Part shown: positions 51,530 through 60,962 of the stretch, one piece after another
How the letters are laid out: each line of letters starts with the position of its first letter
Numbering within the stretch: the stretch's first letter is position 1
Assembly: GCA_002631855.1 (NCBI GenBank)
Contig: NTLF01000013.1
Span: 1 to 64,000 of the forward strand
Direction of reading: 5' to 3'
Length of the DNA stretch: 64,000 bases
DNA from: Zunongwangia sp. ESRF-bin46
GTDB taxonomy: Bacteria > Bacteroidota > Bacteroidia > Flavobacteriales > Flavobacteriaceae
Notes under the pieces: generated by a model
The model's input: only the letters and a program-made list of their open reading frames with translations
What the model was told of the DNA's origin: nothing
The model's database searches: none
Translations under genes and position numbers: made by a program

Positions 51530-52486
51530 ATGAGTGAACAAGAAGTAAAAAATTTAGAAGAAATTTTTGAAGCACGTATTGCGCGTGATGAGAAAATAGA
51601 GCCGAAAGATTGGATGCCGGAGAAGTATAGAAAAACCCATATACGCCAAATTTCGCAGCATGCCCATTCCGAAATTATCGGGATGCTACCTGAAGGAAAC
51701 TGGATTACCAGAGCACCTTCATTACGGAGAAAAGCGGCTTTGTTGGCGAAGGTTCAAGATGAAGCGGGACACGGGTTGTATTTATATTCTGCCTGTGAAA
51801 CCTTAGGGATTTCTCGAGAAGAAATGTACGAGCAATTACATTCTGGAAAAGCAAAATATTCATCCATTTTTAACTACCCAACAGTAACGTGGGCCGATAT
51901 GGGCGCCATTGGTTGGTTAGTAGATGGAGCAGCTATAATTAACCAAGTGCCATTGTGTAACACATCATTTGGCCCCTATGCCCGTGCGATGGTGCGCGTA
52001 TGTAAGGAAGAAAGCTTTCACCAGCGTCAAGGGTATGAAATTATGCTAACGTTGTGTAATGGAACTGATGAACAAAAAGAAATGGCGCAAGATGCGTTAA
52101 ATCGTTGGTGGTGGCCAAGCTTAATGATGTTAGGGCCTACCGATGCTGAGTCTGTTCATACGGAGCAATCCATGAAATGGAAGTTAAAACGTAAATCGAA
52201 CGACGAATTGCGTCAACAGTTTATAGATCAAACTGTACCACAAGCTGATATTTTAGGGTTAACAATTCCAGATCCAGATATGAAGTTTAATGAAGAAACC
52301 GGTCATTACGATTTTGGTGAGATTGATTGGGATGAGTTCTGGCAAGTAGTAAAAGGTCATGGGCCTTGTAATAAAGAACGTATGAAAGCAAGAGTAGATG
52401 CTTGGGAAAATGGCGAGTGGGTTCGCGACGCAGCGATGGCACACGCCGAAAAGAAAGCAAATAAAAACGTTGCAAAAGCAAGTTAA
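51530..52486 (+). CDS. paaA: 1,2-phenylacetyl-CoA epoxidase subunit PaaA
   Basis: 318 residues, catalytic diiron subunit that epoxidises the ring of phenylacetyl-CoA. Carboxylate/His ligands are in [15 protein letters not shown] near residue 80 and [13 protein letters not shown] near 160. Conserved family text is [19 protein letters not shown]. Next gene paaB starts 1 bp after the stop. Confidence 0.96.
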   Translation: MSEQEVKNLEEIFEARIARDEKIEPKDWMPEKYRKTHIRQISQHAHSEIIGMLPEGNWITRAPSLRRKAALLAKVQDEAGHGLYLYSACETLGISREEMYEQLHSGKAKYSSIFNYPTVTWADMGAIGWLVDGAAIINQVPLCNTSFGPYARAMVRVCKEESFHQRQGYEIMLTLCNGTDEQKEMAQDALNRWWWPSLMMLGPTDAESVHTEQSMKWKLKRKSNDELRQQFIDQTVPQADILGLTIPDPDMKFNEETGHYDFGEIDWDEFWQVVKGHGPCNKERMKARVDAWENGEWVRDAAMAHAEKKANKNVAKAS

Positions 52487-52487
52487 T

Positions 52488-52781
52488 ATGGGAGATACTA
52501 AAAAAAATTGGCCCCTTTGGGAAATATTTGTTCGGAGTAAAAATGGTTTAGAACACCGTCACTTTGGGAGTTTACACGCAGCAGACGCCGAAATGGCACT
52601 TGAAAACGCACGTGATGTATACACAAGACGTAACGAAGGCGTAAGCATTTGGGTTGTGGAAAGTAAAAATGTTACAGCCTCTAATCCACAAGATAATGGG
52701 GAGATGTTTGAGCCTGCTCAAGACAAGGTATACCGTCATCCTACTTTCTATGATTTACCTGATGATGTAAAACATATGTAA
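52488..52781 (+). CDS. paaB: 1,2-phenylacetyl-CoA epoxidase subunit PaaB
   Basis: 97 residues from the ATG at 52488; the longer frame starting inside paaA is rejected because the family begins at MGDTKKNWPLWEIFVRSKNG. Also conserved is LEHRHFGSLHAADAEMALENARDVYTRR. Small structural subunit that bridges PaaAC heterodimers. Confidence 0.95.
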   Translation: MGDTKKNWPLWEIFVRSKNGLEHRHFGSLHAADAEMALENARDVYTRRNEGVSIWVVESKNVTASNPQDNGEMFEPAQDKVYRHPTFYDLPDDVKHM

Positions 52782-52837
52782 GTAATTAATTCAAAATCTA
52801 GTAAATGCAATATTAGATTTGATTTCAGAAAAAAATT

Positions 52838-53590
52838 ATGAAGAAAGATTTATACAATTACATACTAGGTATTGCAGACAATTCGCTCATCCTTGCACAG
52901 CGATTAGGGGAGTTGTGTGGTCACGGGCCTACTTTGGAGACCGATATTGCGTTAACGAATATTTCGTTGGATTTATTAGGGCAAACCCGAAGTTACTATC
53001 AATATGCAGCCAAACTTGCTGGTGAAGACAAAACCGAAGACGATATTGCTTTCTTACGTATAGAAAGGGATTATAAAAACGTGTTGTTGGTAGAACAACC
53101 AAACACGCATTTTGGGCATGTAATGGCGCGTCAATTTTTATTCGATGTGTATCATTTAATGCTTATGGAGCAACTTCAAAACAGTAAAGATGAGACTTTA
53201 GTAGCTATTGCAAAAAAGGGAATTAAAGAAGTAAGCTACCACAAACGATTTTCTTCAGACTGGGTGAAGCGTTTAGGCGACGGAACCGAGGAAAGTAAAG
53301 AAAAAATGCAAGAGGCAATCAATGCAATGTGGCGTTTTACAGATGAATTGTTTGATGTAATGGAAGCTGATAAAGCTATGATAGAGGAAGGAATTGCAGT
53401 AGATGTTTCAAAAATGAAAGAAACGTATTATGAAAAAATTTCAGAAATTCTAGAAGAAGCAACCCTTGAAGTTCCAGAACGGAAGTATTTCACTCGTGGA
53501 GGGAAAAAAGGCGTGCATACAGAACATATGGGGTATTTATTAGCCGATTTGCAGTACATGCAACGAACCTATCCAAATATGACTTGGTAA
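52838..53590 (+). CDS. paaC: 1,2-phenylacetyl-CoA epoxidase subunit PaaC
   Basis: 250 residues, the non-catalytic ferritin-like partner of PaaA. Family text is ADNSLILAQRLGELCGHGP near residue 12, then LLGQTRSYYQYAA near 47 and KEVSYHKRFSSDWVKRLGDGT near 130. It stabilises PaaA and helps bind the CoA substrate. Gap of 56 bp after paaB, 1 bp before paaD. Confidence 0.95.
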   Translation: MKKDLYNYILGIADNSLILAQRLGELCGHGPTLETDIALTNISLDLLGQTRSYYQYAAKLAGEDKTEDDIAFLRIERDYKNVLLVEQPNTHFGHVMARQFLFDVYHLMLMEQLQNSKDETLVAIAKKGIKEVSYHKRFSSDWVKRLGDGTEESKEKMQEAINAMWRFTDELFDVMEADKAMIEEGIAVDVSKMKETYYEKISEILEEATLEVPERKYFTRGGKKGVHTEHMGYLLADLQYMQRTYPNMTW

Positions 53591-53591
53591 T

Positions 53592-54095
53592 ATGACTGAA
53601 ACACTTGAAGCAAATATTGACATACATTTAATTCCGGTTCTGAAAACTGTCTCAGATCCTGAAATTCCTGTGCTTACAGTATTAGACTTAGGTGTTATTC
53701 GCGAAGCAACCGAGGAAGATGGCGTAGTAACTATAAAACTAACCCCTACCTATTCTGGGTGTCCCGCAATGGACGTGATTGGCGATGACCTTAAGACTGC
53801 TTTTTCTGAAATAGGAAAAGAAGCCAAGATAGAATTAATCCTTTCCCCAGCATGGACTACCGATTGGATTTCTGAAGAAGGTCTTCAAAAAATGGAAGAA
53901 TACGGAATCGCACGCCCTATGTCTGAATCTGCAGATAAAGATGTGTTACTAGGAGAAAAAAAGCTAGTTAAATGCACCAATTGCGGAAGCACTAATACAC
54001 ATTTGGTTAGTCAGTTTGGTTCTACAGCCTGCAAAGCACTTTTTAAATGCGATGATTGCCAAGAGCCATTTGATTATTTCAAATGTTTAAAATAA
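53592..54095 (+). CDS. paaD: 1,2-phenylacetyl-CoA epoxidase subunit PaaD
   Basis: 167 residues. A DUF59/MIP18-like domain (VSDPEIPVLTVLDLGVIREA, then TYSGCPAMDVIGDDL) is followed by a C-terminal zinc ribbon (CTNCGS and CDDCQEPFDYFKCLK). Thought to help assemble or mature the epoxidase metal centre. Confidence 0.94.
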   Translation: MTETLEANIDIHLIPVLKTVSDPEIPVLTVLDLGVIREATEEDGVVTIKLTPTYSGCPAMDVIGDDLKTAFSEIGKEAKIELILSPAWTTDWISEEGLQKMEEYGIARPMSESADKDVLLGEKKLVKCTNCGSTNTHLVSQFGSTACKALFKCDDCQEPFDYFKCLK

Positions 54096-54100
54096 ACTGA

Positions 54101-54130
54101 ATTCCCCCTTTGAAGGGGTTAGGGGGATGT
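54101..54130. repeat. GC-rich dispersed-type repeat inside the paa operon
   Basis: CCCCCTTTGAAGGGG is followed by TTAGGGGGATG between paaD and paaG. The C- and G-runs can pair in two ways. Elements of this look occur many times in Flavobacteriia intergenic regions; only this copy was seen here. Confidence 0.55.
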
Positions 54131-54179
54131 CTTCCTATTAAAAATTTAAATTAAAGAAGGTTAAAACAAAGGAATTACA

Positions 54180-54962
54180 ATGAGTAAAAGCATAACCACC
54201 CACATAGAAAACAAAGTAGCAACCATTACCTTAAACCGTCCCGAAAAGTTTAATAGTTTTAATCGTGAGATGGCTTTTTTATTACAAGACGAATTAGACG
54301 CTTGCGAAAAGAATACAGACGTTAGAGCCATTATTTTAGTCGGAAACGGCAAAGCATTTTGTGCCGGACAAGATTTAAAAGAAGTCACTTCCCCAGAACT
54401 GAATCCCGGTTTCAAAAAAATATTGGAAGAACATTACAACCCAATAATCAAGAGAATCCGAAGCATTGAAAAGCCTATTATAGCTGCCGTAAATGGTGTA
54501 GCTGCGGGAGCAGGAGCAAATATTGCTTTGGGTTGTGATATCGTGGTAGCTTCAGAAGCGGCGAGTTTTATTCAAGCATTTAGTAAAATTGGGTTGATTC
54601 CCGACAGCGCTGGTACATTCTTTTTACCACGATTAATCGGGTTTCAGAAAGCTTCCGCATTAATGATGTTGGGCGATAAAGTTTCAGCAACCGATGCTGA
54701 AAAACTAGGAATGGTGTATAAAGTAGTTTCTGTGGAAACCTTTATGGAAGAAGTAAAAAACATTGCAAATACCTTGGCGAATATGCCCACAAAAGCACTA
54801 GGGCTCACAAAGCGTTTGTTGAATGAATCGATGTCTAACGATTTAGAAAGTCAGTTAGAAATGGAATCTAAACTACAAATTGAATCCGCTCAAAGTGAAG
54901 ATTATGCCGAAGGGGTTGATGCATTTGTAAACAAACGAAAGCCAAATTTTAAAGGAAAGTAA
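54180..54962 (+). CDS. paaG: 2-(1,2-epoxy-1,2-dihydrophenyl)acetyl-CoA isomerase PaaG
   Basis: 260 residues, crotonase fold. The oxyanion-hole segments are GNGKAFCAGQDLKEV near residue 60 and NGVAAGAGANIALGCDIV near 107. The Asp of SKIGLIPDSAGTFFLPRLIG near 140 fits the isomerase group. It converts the ring epoxide to oxepin-CoA. Located after the epoxidase genes, 6 bp before paaH. Confidence 0.92.
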   Translation: MSKSITTHIENKVATITLNRPEKFNSFNREMAFLLQDELDACEKNTDVRAIILVGNGKAFCAGQDLKEVTSPELNPGFKKILEEHYNPIIKRIRSIEKPIIAAVNGVAAGAGANIALGCDIVVASEAASFIQAFSKIGLIPDSAGTFFLPRLIGFQKASALMMLGDKVSATDAEKLGMVYKVVSVETFMEEVKNIANTLANMPTKALGLTKRLLNESMSNDLESQLEMESKLQIESAQSEDYAEGVDAFVNKRKPNFKGK

Positions 54963-54968
54963 AGATAT

Positions 54969-56129
54969 ATGATTAAACACGTTGGAATAATAGGAGGTGG
55001 AACCATGGGAAGCGGCATTGCACAAGTAGCTGCAACAGCCGGTTGTCTGGTGAAACTTTACGATACAAATACAGAAGAATTAGACAAATCGAAAGCAGCT
55101 TTAGAGAAAATAATGGCTCGCTTGGTTGAAAAAGGCCGAATCGACGAAGCTGAAAAAACGCGCATTCAAGATAACATTTCGTATGTAGATTCTTTAAAAG
55201 AGTTGAGCGATTCAGAATTAACCATCGAAGCAATTGTTGAAAATCTAGATATTAAAAAGAAGGTTTTTCAAGAGTTGGAAAGCTACGTTTCTAAAAAAAC
55301 AATTATCGCTTCAAACACTTCTTCTTTGTCAATCGCTTCTATTGCTTCTTCATTGAAAAAACCGAAGCGTTGTATCGGGATTCACTTTTTTAATCCCGCA
55401 CCGTTGATGAAGTTGGTTGAGGTGATTCCGGCGATACAAACCTCAGATAAAGTACTTCGGAAAACAACAATGAATATCCAAAACTGGGGCAAAACAGTTG
55501 CTGTAGCAAAAGATACCCCTGGCTTTATCGTAAATAGAGTAGCACGTCCATTTTATGGTGAATCGCTACGAATTTACGAAGAAGGAATCGCTGATTTTGC
55601 AACAATTGATTGGGCGTTGAAATCAATTGGCGGATTTAGAATGGGGCCTTTTGAGTTGATGGATTTTATAGGAAACGATGTAAACTACGTTGTAACCGAA
55701 ACTGTTTTTAAAGCCTTTTATTACGATCCGCGCTATAAGCCATCTTTCACACAAAAACGTTTTTCTGAAGCAGGATACTTGGGTAGAAAGTCTGGAAAAG
55801 GATATTATGATTATTCTGAAAAAGCAACGAAGCCAGAGCCTAATCAAGATGTGGCATTAGCACAAAAGATTTTCGATCGTGTTTTAGTGATGTTAATCAA
55901 CGAAGCCGCCGATGCGCTATTTTGGAATATCGCTTCAGCAAAAGATATCGATAATGCGATGACAAAAGGCGTTAATTACCCGAAAGGACTGCTAGCTTGG
56001 GCAGATGAAAAGGGAATAGATTGGTGTGTGCAAAAACTGGATGAATTGTATGATGAATATCGTGAAGACCGATACCGTTGTTCACCCATGCTAAGAAGAA
56101 TGAATAAAGAAAATAAAACTTTCTTTTAA
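54969..56129 (+). CDS. paaH: 3-hydroxyacyl-CoA dehydrogenase PaaH
   Basis: 386 residues. The NAD-binding GIIGGGTMGSGIAQVAA is at the N-terminus, the catalytic His in CIGIHFFNPAPLMKLVEVI near residue 140, and PGFIVNRVARPFYGE near 178. C-terminal dimerisation repeats follow. It oxidises the 3-hydroxyadipyl-CoA intermediate. The stop abuts the paaI start. Confidence 0.93.
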   Translation: MIKHVGIIGGGTMGSGIAQVAATAGCLVKLYDTNTEELDKSKAALEKIMARLVEKGRIDEAEKTRIQDNISYVDSLKELSDSELTIEAIVENLDIKKKVFQELESYVSKKTIIASNTSSLSIASIASSLKKPKRCIGIHFFNPAPLMKLVEVIPAIQTSDKVLRKTTMNIQNWGKTVAVAKDTPGFIVNRVARPFYGESLRIYEEGIADFATIDWALKSIGGFRMGPFELMDFIGNDVNYVVTETVFKAFYYDPRYKPSFTQKRFSEAGYLGRKSGKGYYDYSEKATKPEPNQDVALAQKIFDRVLVMLINEAADALFWNIASAKDIDNAMTKGVNYPKGLLAWADEKGIDWCVQKLDELYDEYREDRYRCSPMLRRMNKENKTFF

Positions 56130-56537
56130 ATGATGGAAGCCACAAAAATTCCGCATAAAATGCTCAGTCAAGATGCTTTTAGTACTTGGCTTGGCATCAA
56201 AATACTTGAAGTTAAACTCGGACGTTGTAAAGTAGCAATGACCGTTAGAAAAGAAATGCTCAATAGTATGGGGAAAGCACACGGCGGAATTAGCTATAGC
56301 TTGGCCGATACTGCTTTTGGTTTTGCAGCAAATACCCACGGGAAGTATGCTGTTTCTATTGAAACATCCATAAATCATATAGAAGCCTTGAATGAAGGTG
56401 ATTACCTTACCGCAGAGTCGGTCATTGAAAAAGTAAATAATAAATTAGGGTTCAATATTGTAGAAGTTAAACGAGGTGGCGAGTTGGTTGCTTTGTTTAA
56501 AGGAGTAGTCTACAGAACCTCAAAAAATTGGGAATAA
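56130..56537 (+). CDS. paaI: Hotdog-fold thioesterase PaaI
   Basis: 135 residues, hotdog fold. Family motif GKAHGGISYSLADTAFGFAANTHG near residue 50 contains the catalytic region. It frees CoA from dead-end phenylacetyl-type thioesters. The start could also be the next ATG (one codon later). Overlaps paaJ by one base. Confidence 0.93.
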   Translation: MMEATKIPHKMLSQDAFSTWLGIKILEVKLGRCKVAMTVRKEMLNSMGKAHGGISYSLADTAFGFAANTHGKYAVSIETSINHIEALNEGDYLTAESVIEKVNNKLGFNIVEVKRGGELVALFKGVVYRTSKNWE

Positions 56538-57751
56538 TGAAAGAAGCATATATAATAGACGGCATTAGAACGCCAATAGGAAATTATAAAGGAACGCTAA
56601 GTACAGTCCGTACGGACGATTTAGCTGCTTTAGTGATTGCTGAAGTAATAAAAAGAAACCCAGACATTCCAAAAGAAGCCATTGACGATGTGATTATGGG
56701 TTGTGCCAACCAAGCTGGTGAAGACAACCGAAACGTGGCAAGAATGGCTCTTTTGTTAGCAGGACTACCTTTTACGGTACCTGGCGAAACGGTAAACCGA
56801 CTATGTAGTAGTGGTTTATCTGCCATAATTCACGCCAACAGAGCAATTAAAGCTGGTGATGGCGATTTGTTTATTTCAGGTGGTGTGGAGAATATGACGA
56901 GAGGTCCCTACGTGATAGCAAAACCTTCCAGCGCTTTTGGAACCGATGCTAAAATGTACGACAGTAGTTTTGGATGGCGATTCGTCAACAAGAAAATGCA
57001 CGATATGTACGGCACAGACGGAATGGGAAATACCGCCGAAAATTTAGTTGAGAAACATAAAATCACTCGTGAAAATCAAGATGCTTTTGCATATAACAGT
57101 CAGATGAAAGCTTCCAAAGCACAAGAAAGCGGCCGTTTTGCTAAGGAAATTGTACCGGTGGAAATTCCACAGCGGAAAAAAGACCCGATTATTTTTAAAG
57201 ATGATGAATTCATAAAACCCGGAACGACCAAAGAGATTTTGGCAAAATTACGTCCAGCCTTCAAAAAAGAAGGAGGAAGTGTTACAGCCGGAAACAGCTC
57301 TGGGTTAAATGATGGTGCTGCGGCAACTATTATTGCTTCAGAAGATGCTGTAAAGAAATACAATTTAAAGCCAATTGCTAAAATTCTAAGTTCTGCAGTG
57401 GTTGGGGTTGAACCTCGCATTATGGGAATTGGTCCTGTTGAGGCTTCAAATAAAGCATTGAAAAAGGCAGGATTAACGATGGAAGATATGGATGTAATCG
57501 AACTAAATGAGGCCTTTGCATCTCAAGCTTTAGCATGCATACGCGAATGGGGATTAAAAGATGATGATCCACGGATTAACCCGAATGGCGGCTCTATTGC
57601 TATTGGTCACCCGTTAGGCGTTACCGGAGCTCGTTTAACCTATTCTGCAGCTTTAGAGCTTCAGGAAACTGGGAAGAAATATGCTTTAGTAACCATGTGT
57701 GTAGGCGTTGGTCAAGGATATGCAGCGGTGATTGAAAACATTTCTGCGTAG
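56537..57751 (+). CDS. paaJ: 3-oxoadipyl-CoA thiolase PaaJ
   Basis: 404 residues from the ATG at 56537 (MKEAYIIDGIRTPIG). Active Cys is in VNRLCSSGLSAI near residue 90, with the late motifs NPNGGSIAIGHPLGVTGAR near residue 350 and TMCVGVGQG near 385. It cleaves the 3-oxoadipyl-CoA and dehydrosuberyl-CoA intermediates to acetyl-CoA and succinyl-CoA. Confidence 0.94.
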   Translation: MKEAYIIDGIRTPIGNYKGTLSTVRTDDLAALVIAEVIKRNPDIPKEAIDDVIMGCANQAGEDNRNVARMALLLAGLPFTVPGETVNRLCSSGLSAIIHANRAIKAGDGDLFISGGVENMTRGPYVIAKPSSAFGTDAKMYDSSFGWRFVNKKMHDMYGTDGMGNTAENLVEKHKITRENQDAFAYNSQMKASKAQESGRFAKEIVPVEIPQRKKDPIIFKDDEFIKPGTTKEILAKLRPAFKKEGGSVTAGNSSGLNDGAAATIIASEDAVKKYNLKPIAKILSSAVVGVEPRIMGIGPVEASNKALKKAGLTMEDMDVIELNEAFASQALACIREWGLKDDDPRINPNGGSIAIGHPLGVTGARLTYSAALELQETGKKYALVTMCVGVGQGYAAVIENISA

Positions 57752-57820
57752 GCAGAAATCTCACAGTCGGAAGAAAAAGGCTGCTGATTAGAGCTTAATT
57801 TATTTAGAAACAAAAAGATA

Positions 57821-57834
57821 CCCGTTTGCACGGG
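57821..57834. repeat. Small hairpin before the SDR gene
   Basis: CCCGT-TTGC-ACGGG, flanked by imperfect AT arms, 7 bp before the SDR start. No T-run follows, so it is not a clear terminator; it may be a short dispersed or mRNA-stability hairpin. Confidence 0.4.
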
Positions 57835-57841
57835 CATAGAT

Positions 57842-58447
57842 ATGAAAATACTAATAACAGGAGGAAACGGAACCATAGGAAAAACAGTAACGAAACGTTT
57901 TTCTGAAGAAAACGATGAGGTTATAATCGCTGGAAGATCTTCAGGGGATGTTACGGTAGATATTGCAAATCCAGATTCTATAGAAGAAATGTTTCAGAAA
58001 ACGGGAAACTTAGATGCTATTGTAAACATAGCCGGTGATGCCAAATGGGATTCGTTTGATAACCTTTCCGAAGAAGATTTTTACATTGGTATTAAAAGTA
58101 AAATGATGGGACAAGTTAACCTTGTTCGATTAGGAAGAAAACATCTTAATGACAATGGAAGCATCACATTAACCACTGGTATTTTAGCCGATGAGCCAGT
58201 TGATAAGACAACAAGTGCTGCAATGGTTAACGGCGCTGTAGAAAGTTTTACAAAAGCAGCGGCCTTAGAATTAACCAACGGACTGCGAATAAATGTCGTC
58301 TCTGCCGATATGGTTGAAGACGCATATGAAAAATACAAAGATTATTTTCCTGGAAATACACCCGTCCCAATGCGTAAAATAACTGATGGCTATTTTAAAA
58401 GTGTAAAAGGGAAAATTAACGGTGAAATAATCAGAATTAGAGCGTAA
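57842..58447 (+). CDS. Short atypical SDR-family protein
   Basis: 201 residues, Rossmann fold with MKILITGGNGTIGKTVTKRF and VDIANPDSIEEMF. The usual catalytic YxxxK is absent: the aligned segment reads SAAMVNGAVESFTKAAALEL, with no Tyr. Family relatives of this short SDR group also lack it. It is inserted between paaJ and paaZ (2 bp gap to paaZ), so it is part of the operon. The reaction is unknown. Confidence 0.82.
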   Translation: MKILITGGNGTIGKTVTKRFSEENDEVIIAGRSSGDVTVDIANPDSIEEMFQKTGNLDAIVNIAGDAKWDSFDNLSEEDFYIGIKSKMMGQVNLVRLGRKHLNDNGSITLTTGILADEPVDKTTSAAMVNGAVESFTKAAALELTNGLRINVVSADMVEDAYEKYKDYFPGNTPVPMRKITDGYFKSVKGKINGEIIRIRA

Positions 58448-58449
58448 TT

Positions 58450-60960
58450 ATGACAAAAACACAGCATTACATACAAGGAAACTGGACTGATGGAAAAGGC
58501 GAAGGAAGCCCAATTCTTGATTCTGTTACTGGTGAGCATTTTACAAGTGTCACTACTGAAGGACTAGATATTCCTGAAATTCTTCAGTACGGAAGAGAAA
58601 AAGGAGATACGCTTCGGAAAATGACGTTTCAAGAACGGGGATTAATGCTTAAGAAACTAGCGTTCTATCTTCAGAAGAAAAAGAGACAATTTTACGAAGT
58701 AAGTTACCGTACTGGTGCTACGAAAGTGGATAGCTGGATTGACATTGAAGGAGGCTTTGGAAACTTGTTTGCCAATGCTTCGCTTCGGAAATTATTTCCA
58801 AATCAGCCGTTTCATGTAGAAGGAGATCCGGTCGATTTATCACGTGGTGGTCGTTTTATGGCGCATCACATTATGGTACCTCGCGAAGGAGTGGCAGTTC
58901 ATATTAACGCCTTTAATTTCCCTGTTTGGGGAATGCTCGAAAAGTGTGCAGTAAACTGGATGGCAGGAATGCCCGCAGTTGTGTTGCCGGCACCACAAAC
59001 AGCGTATTTAACTGAAGCTGTTGTGAAAGAAATTATCGTTTCAGGAATTTTACCAGAGGGATCACTACAGCTAATTAGCGGAACTGCTAAAAACATTTTA
59101 GATACGGTAGAATCGCAAGACGTCGTATCGTTTACAGGTTCGGCAACTACTGGAAAAATATTGAAGAAACATCCAAGATTAATTGAAGAATCGGTTCCGT
59201 TTACAATGGAAGCCGATTCATTAAACGCTGCTATTTTAGGAGAAGATGCCGTTCCTGGAACACCAGAATTTGATCTTTTCATTAAAGAAGTCCGAAATGA
59301 AATGACCGTTAAATGTGGTCAAAAATGTACGGCGATTAGACGAGTTATCGTTCCAGAAAATTTAGTGGAGGATGTTCAAATAGCGCTAGGCAAGCAATTG
59401 GATAAAGTTACCATTGGCGATCCCCGCTTAAAAGAAGTTAGAATGGGTGCTTTGGTAAACGATGCACAACGGACTTCAGTAAAAGAACAAATTGAAAAAA
59501 TCACCAAAACAGCACAGATTGTGTATGGTGATTTTGATGAAGCCAAAACAGTTGGGGCTGATGCTAAAAAAGGATCGTTCGTAAAACCAATTTTACTTCG
59601 AGAAGACAATCCTTTTGCCAATGAAGCGGCTCATATCACTGAAGCGTTTGGTCCGGTAAGTACCATTATGCCTTATAAAACATTGGACGATGCGATTAAG
59701 CTTTCCAAAATGGGGAAAGGTTCGTTGGTAAGTTCGATTGTTACCAATGACGATAAAATTGCAAAAGAATATACCGTTTCCGCAGCTACACATCACGGTC
59801 GTATTTTAATTTTGAATCGGGAAAGTGCGAAGCAAAGCACAGGTCACGGTTCGCCATTGCCTAATTTGATTCACGGTGGTCCGGGTCGTGCTGGTGGCGG
59901 TGAAGAAATGGGTGGTGTTCGCGGTGTAAAACACTATTTACAGCGTTGTGCCATTCAAGGTTCGCCAACTTCACTTACTGAAGTTACCGGTATTTATCAA
60001 CCAAAATCGGCTTACAAAGAATCTGAAAAACACCCTTTTGCATATCATTGGGAAGATATAAAACCAGGAATGTCATTAGAAACCCATAAACGAACCCTAA
60101 CCGATACCGATATTATTAACTTCGGAAACTTAACGTGGGATCATTTCTATGCGCATACCGATATCACTTCTTTAGAAGGAAGCATTTTTGAAAAACGAAC
60201 AGCCCACGGTTATTTTATTATTTCCGCAGCTGCAGGATTGTTTGTTTATCCAAACAAAGGCCCAGTAGCAGCAAATTATGGGTTAGAGGACATTCGTTTT
60301 TTACGCCCGTTGTATCACAACGATACGGTGTATGTTCGTTTAACGTGTAAACAGAAAGTAGATCGCGAACAAAAAGGAACCGAACTTCCTTCCGGAATTG
60401 TAAAATGGTACGTTGAGGTGTTCGATGCTGAACCGGATGAAGACCAAGAACCGTTGGTAGCGATAGCAACCATTTTAACGATGGTTCAGAAAAAGCAAGA
60501 AACATTTGTTGAAATGACTTCTGAAAAAATCGATGAATGTTTGTCAAAATTAACTGCAGATGCTAAACCAAAATGGGGGGTAATGACCCCGCAACACATG
60601 GTAGAGCATTTAGAATACACTTATAAAATTACTTCAGGTGAAATTCAAGACTTTGAAATTGCTACACCCGAAGAGATTTTAGAAAAGGTACATGCAAGCT
60701 TATATAACTATAAAAAATTTCCGAAAAACTCTCAATTTCCAATGCTTGAAAAAGATAAATTGGATGATTTAAAACATCCAAATTTAGAAACAGCCATTGA
60801 AAAATTCAAAGAGCAACGTGAAAAGTATATCAAATTTTTTAAGGAGAATCCCGACGCTAAATTAAAGAATTTAGTTTTTGGAGAACTCAACAAATACGAA
60901 TCGTATTTATTGGAGAGAAAACACCTTAATCATCATTTTGAACAATTTAGATTAATATAA
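58450..60960 (+). CDS. paaZ: Bifunctional PaaZ (semialdehyde dehydrogenase / oxepin-CoA hydrolase) with extra C-terminal domain
   Basis: 836 residues, about 150 longer than ordinary PaaZ. The aldehyde-dehydrogenase part (about 1-520) has the catalytic Cys in KCGQKCTAIRRV (about 288). The MaoC-type hydratase part (about 530-685) has WDHFYAHTD with Asp and His near 563 and 568. It opens oxepin-CoA and oxidises the aldehyde. The added C-terminus (about 690-836) contains WGVMTPQHMVEHLEYTYKI and looks like a DinB/DUF1569-type helical domain; its role is unknown. Confidence 0.93.
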   Translation: MTKTQHYIQGNWTDGKGEGSPILDSVTGEHFTSVTTEGLDIPEILQYGREKGDTLRKMTFQERGLMLKKLAFYLQKKKRQFYEVSYRTGATKVDSWIDIEGGFGNLFANASLRKLFPNQPFHVEGDPVDLSRGGRFMAHHIMVPREGVAVHINAFNFPVWGMLEKCAVNWMAGMPAVVLPAPQTAYLTEAVVKEIIVSGILPEGSLQLISGTAKNILDTVESQDVVSFTGSATTGKILKKHPRLIEESVPFTMEADSLNAAILGEDAVPGTPEFDLFIKEVRNEMTVKCGQKCTAIRRVIVPENLVEDVQIALGKQLDKVTIGDPRLKEVRMGALVNDAQRTSVKEQIEKITKTAQIVYGDFDEAKTVGADAKKGSFVKPILLREDNPFANEAAHITEAFGPVSTIMPYKTLDDAIKLSKMGKGSLVSSIVTNDDKIAKEYTVSAATHHGRILILNRESAKQSTGHGSPLPNLIHGGPGRAGGGEEMGGVRGVKHYLQRCAIQGSPTSLTEVTGIYQPKSAYKESEKHPFAYHWEDIKPGMSLETHKRTLTDTDIINFGNLTWDHFYAHTDITSLEGSIFEKRTAHGYFIISAAAGLFVYPNKGPVAANYGLEDIRFLRPLYHNDTVYVRLTCKQKVDREQKGTELPSGIVKWYVEVFDAEPDEDQEPLVAIATILTMVQKKQETFVEMTSEKIDECLSKLTADAKPKWGVMTPQHMVEHLEYTYKITSGEIQDFEIATPEEILEKVHASLYNYKKFPKNSQFPMLEKDKLDDLKHPNLETAIEKFKEQREKYIKFFKENPDAKLKNLVFGELNKYESYLLERKHLNHHFEQFRLI

Positions 60961-60962
60961 TT

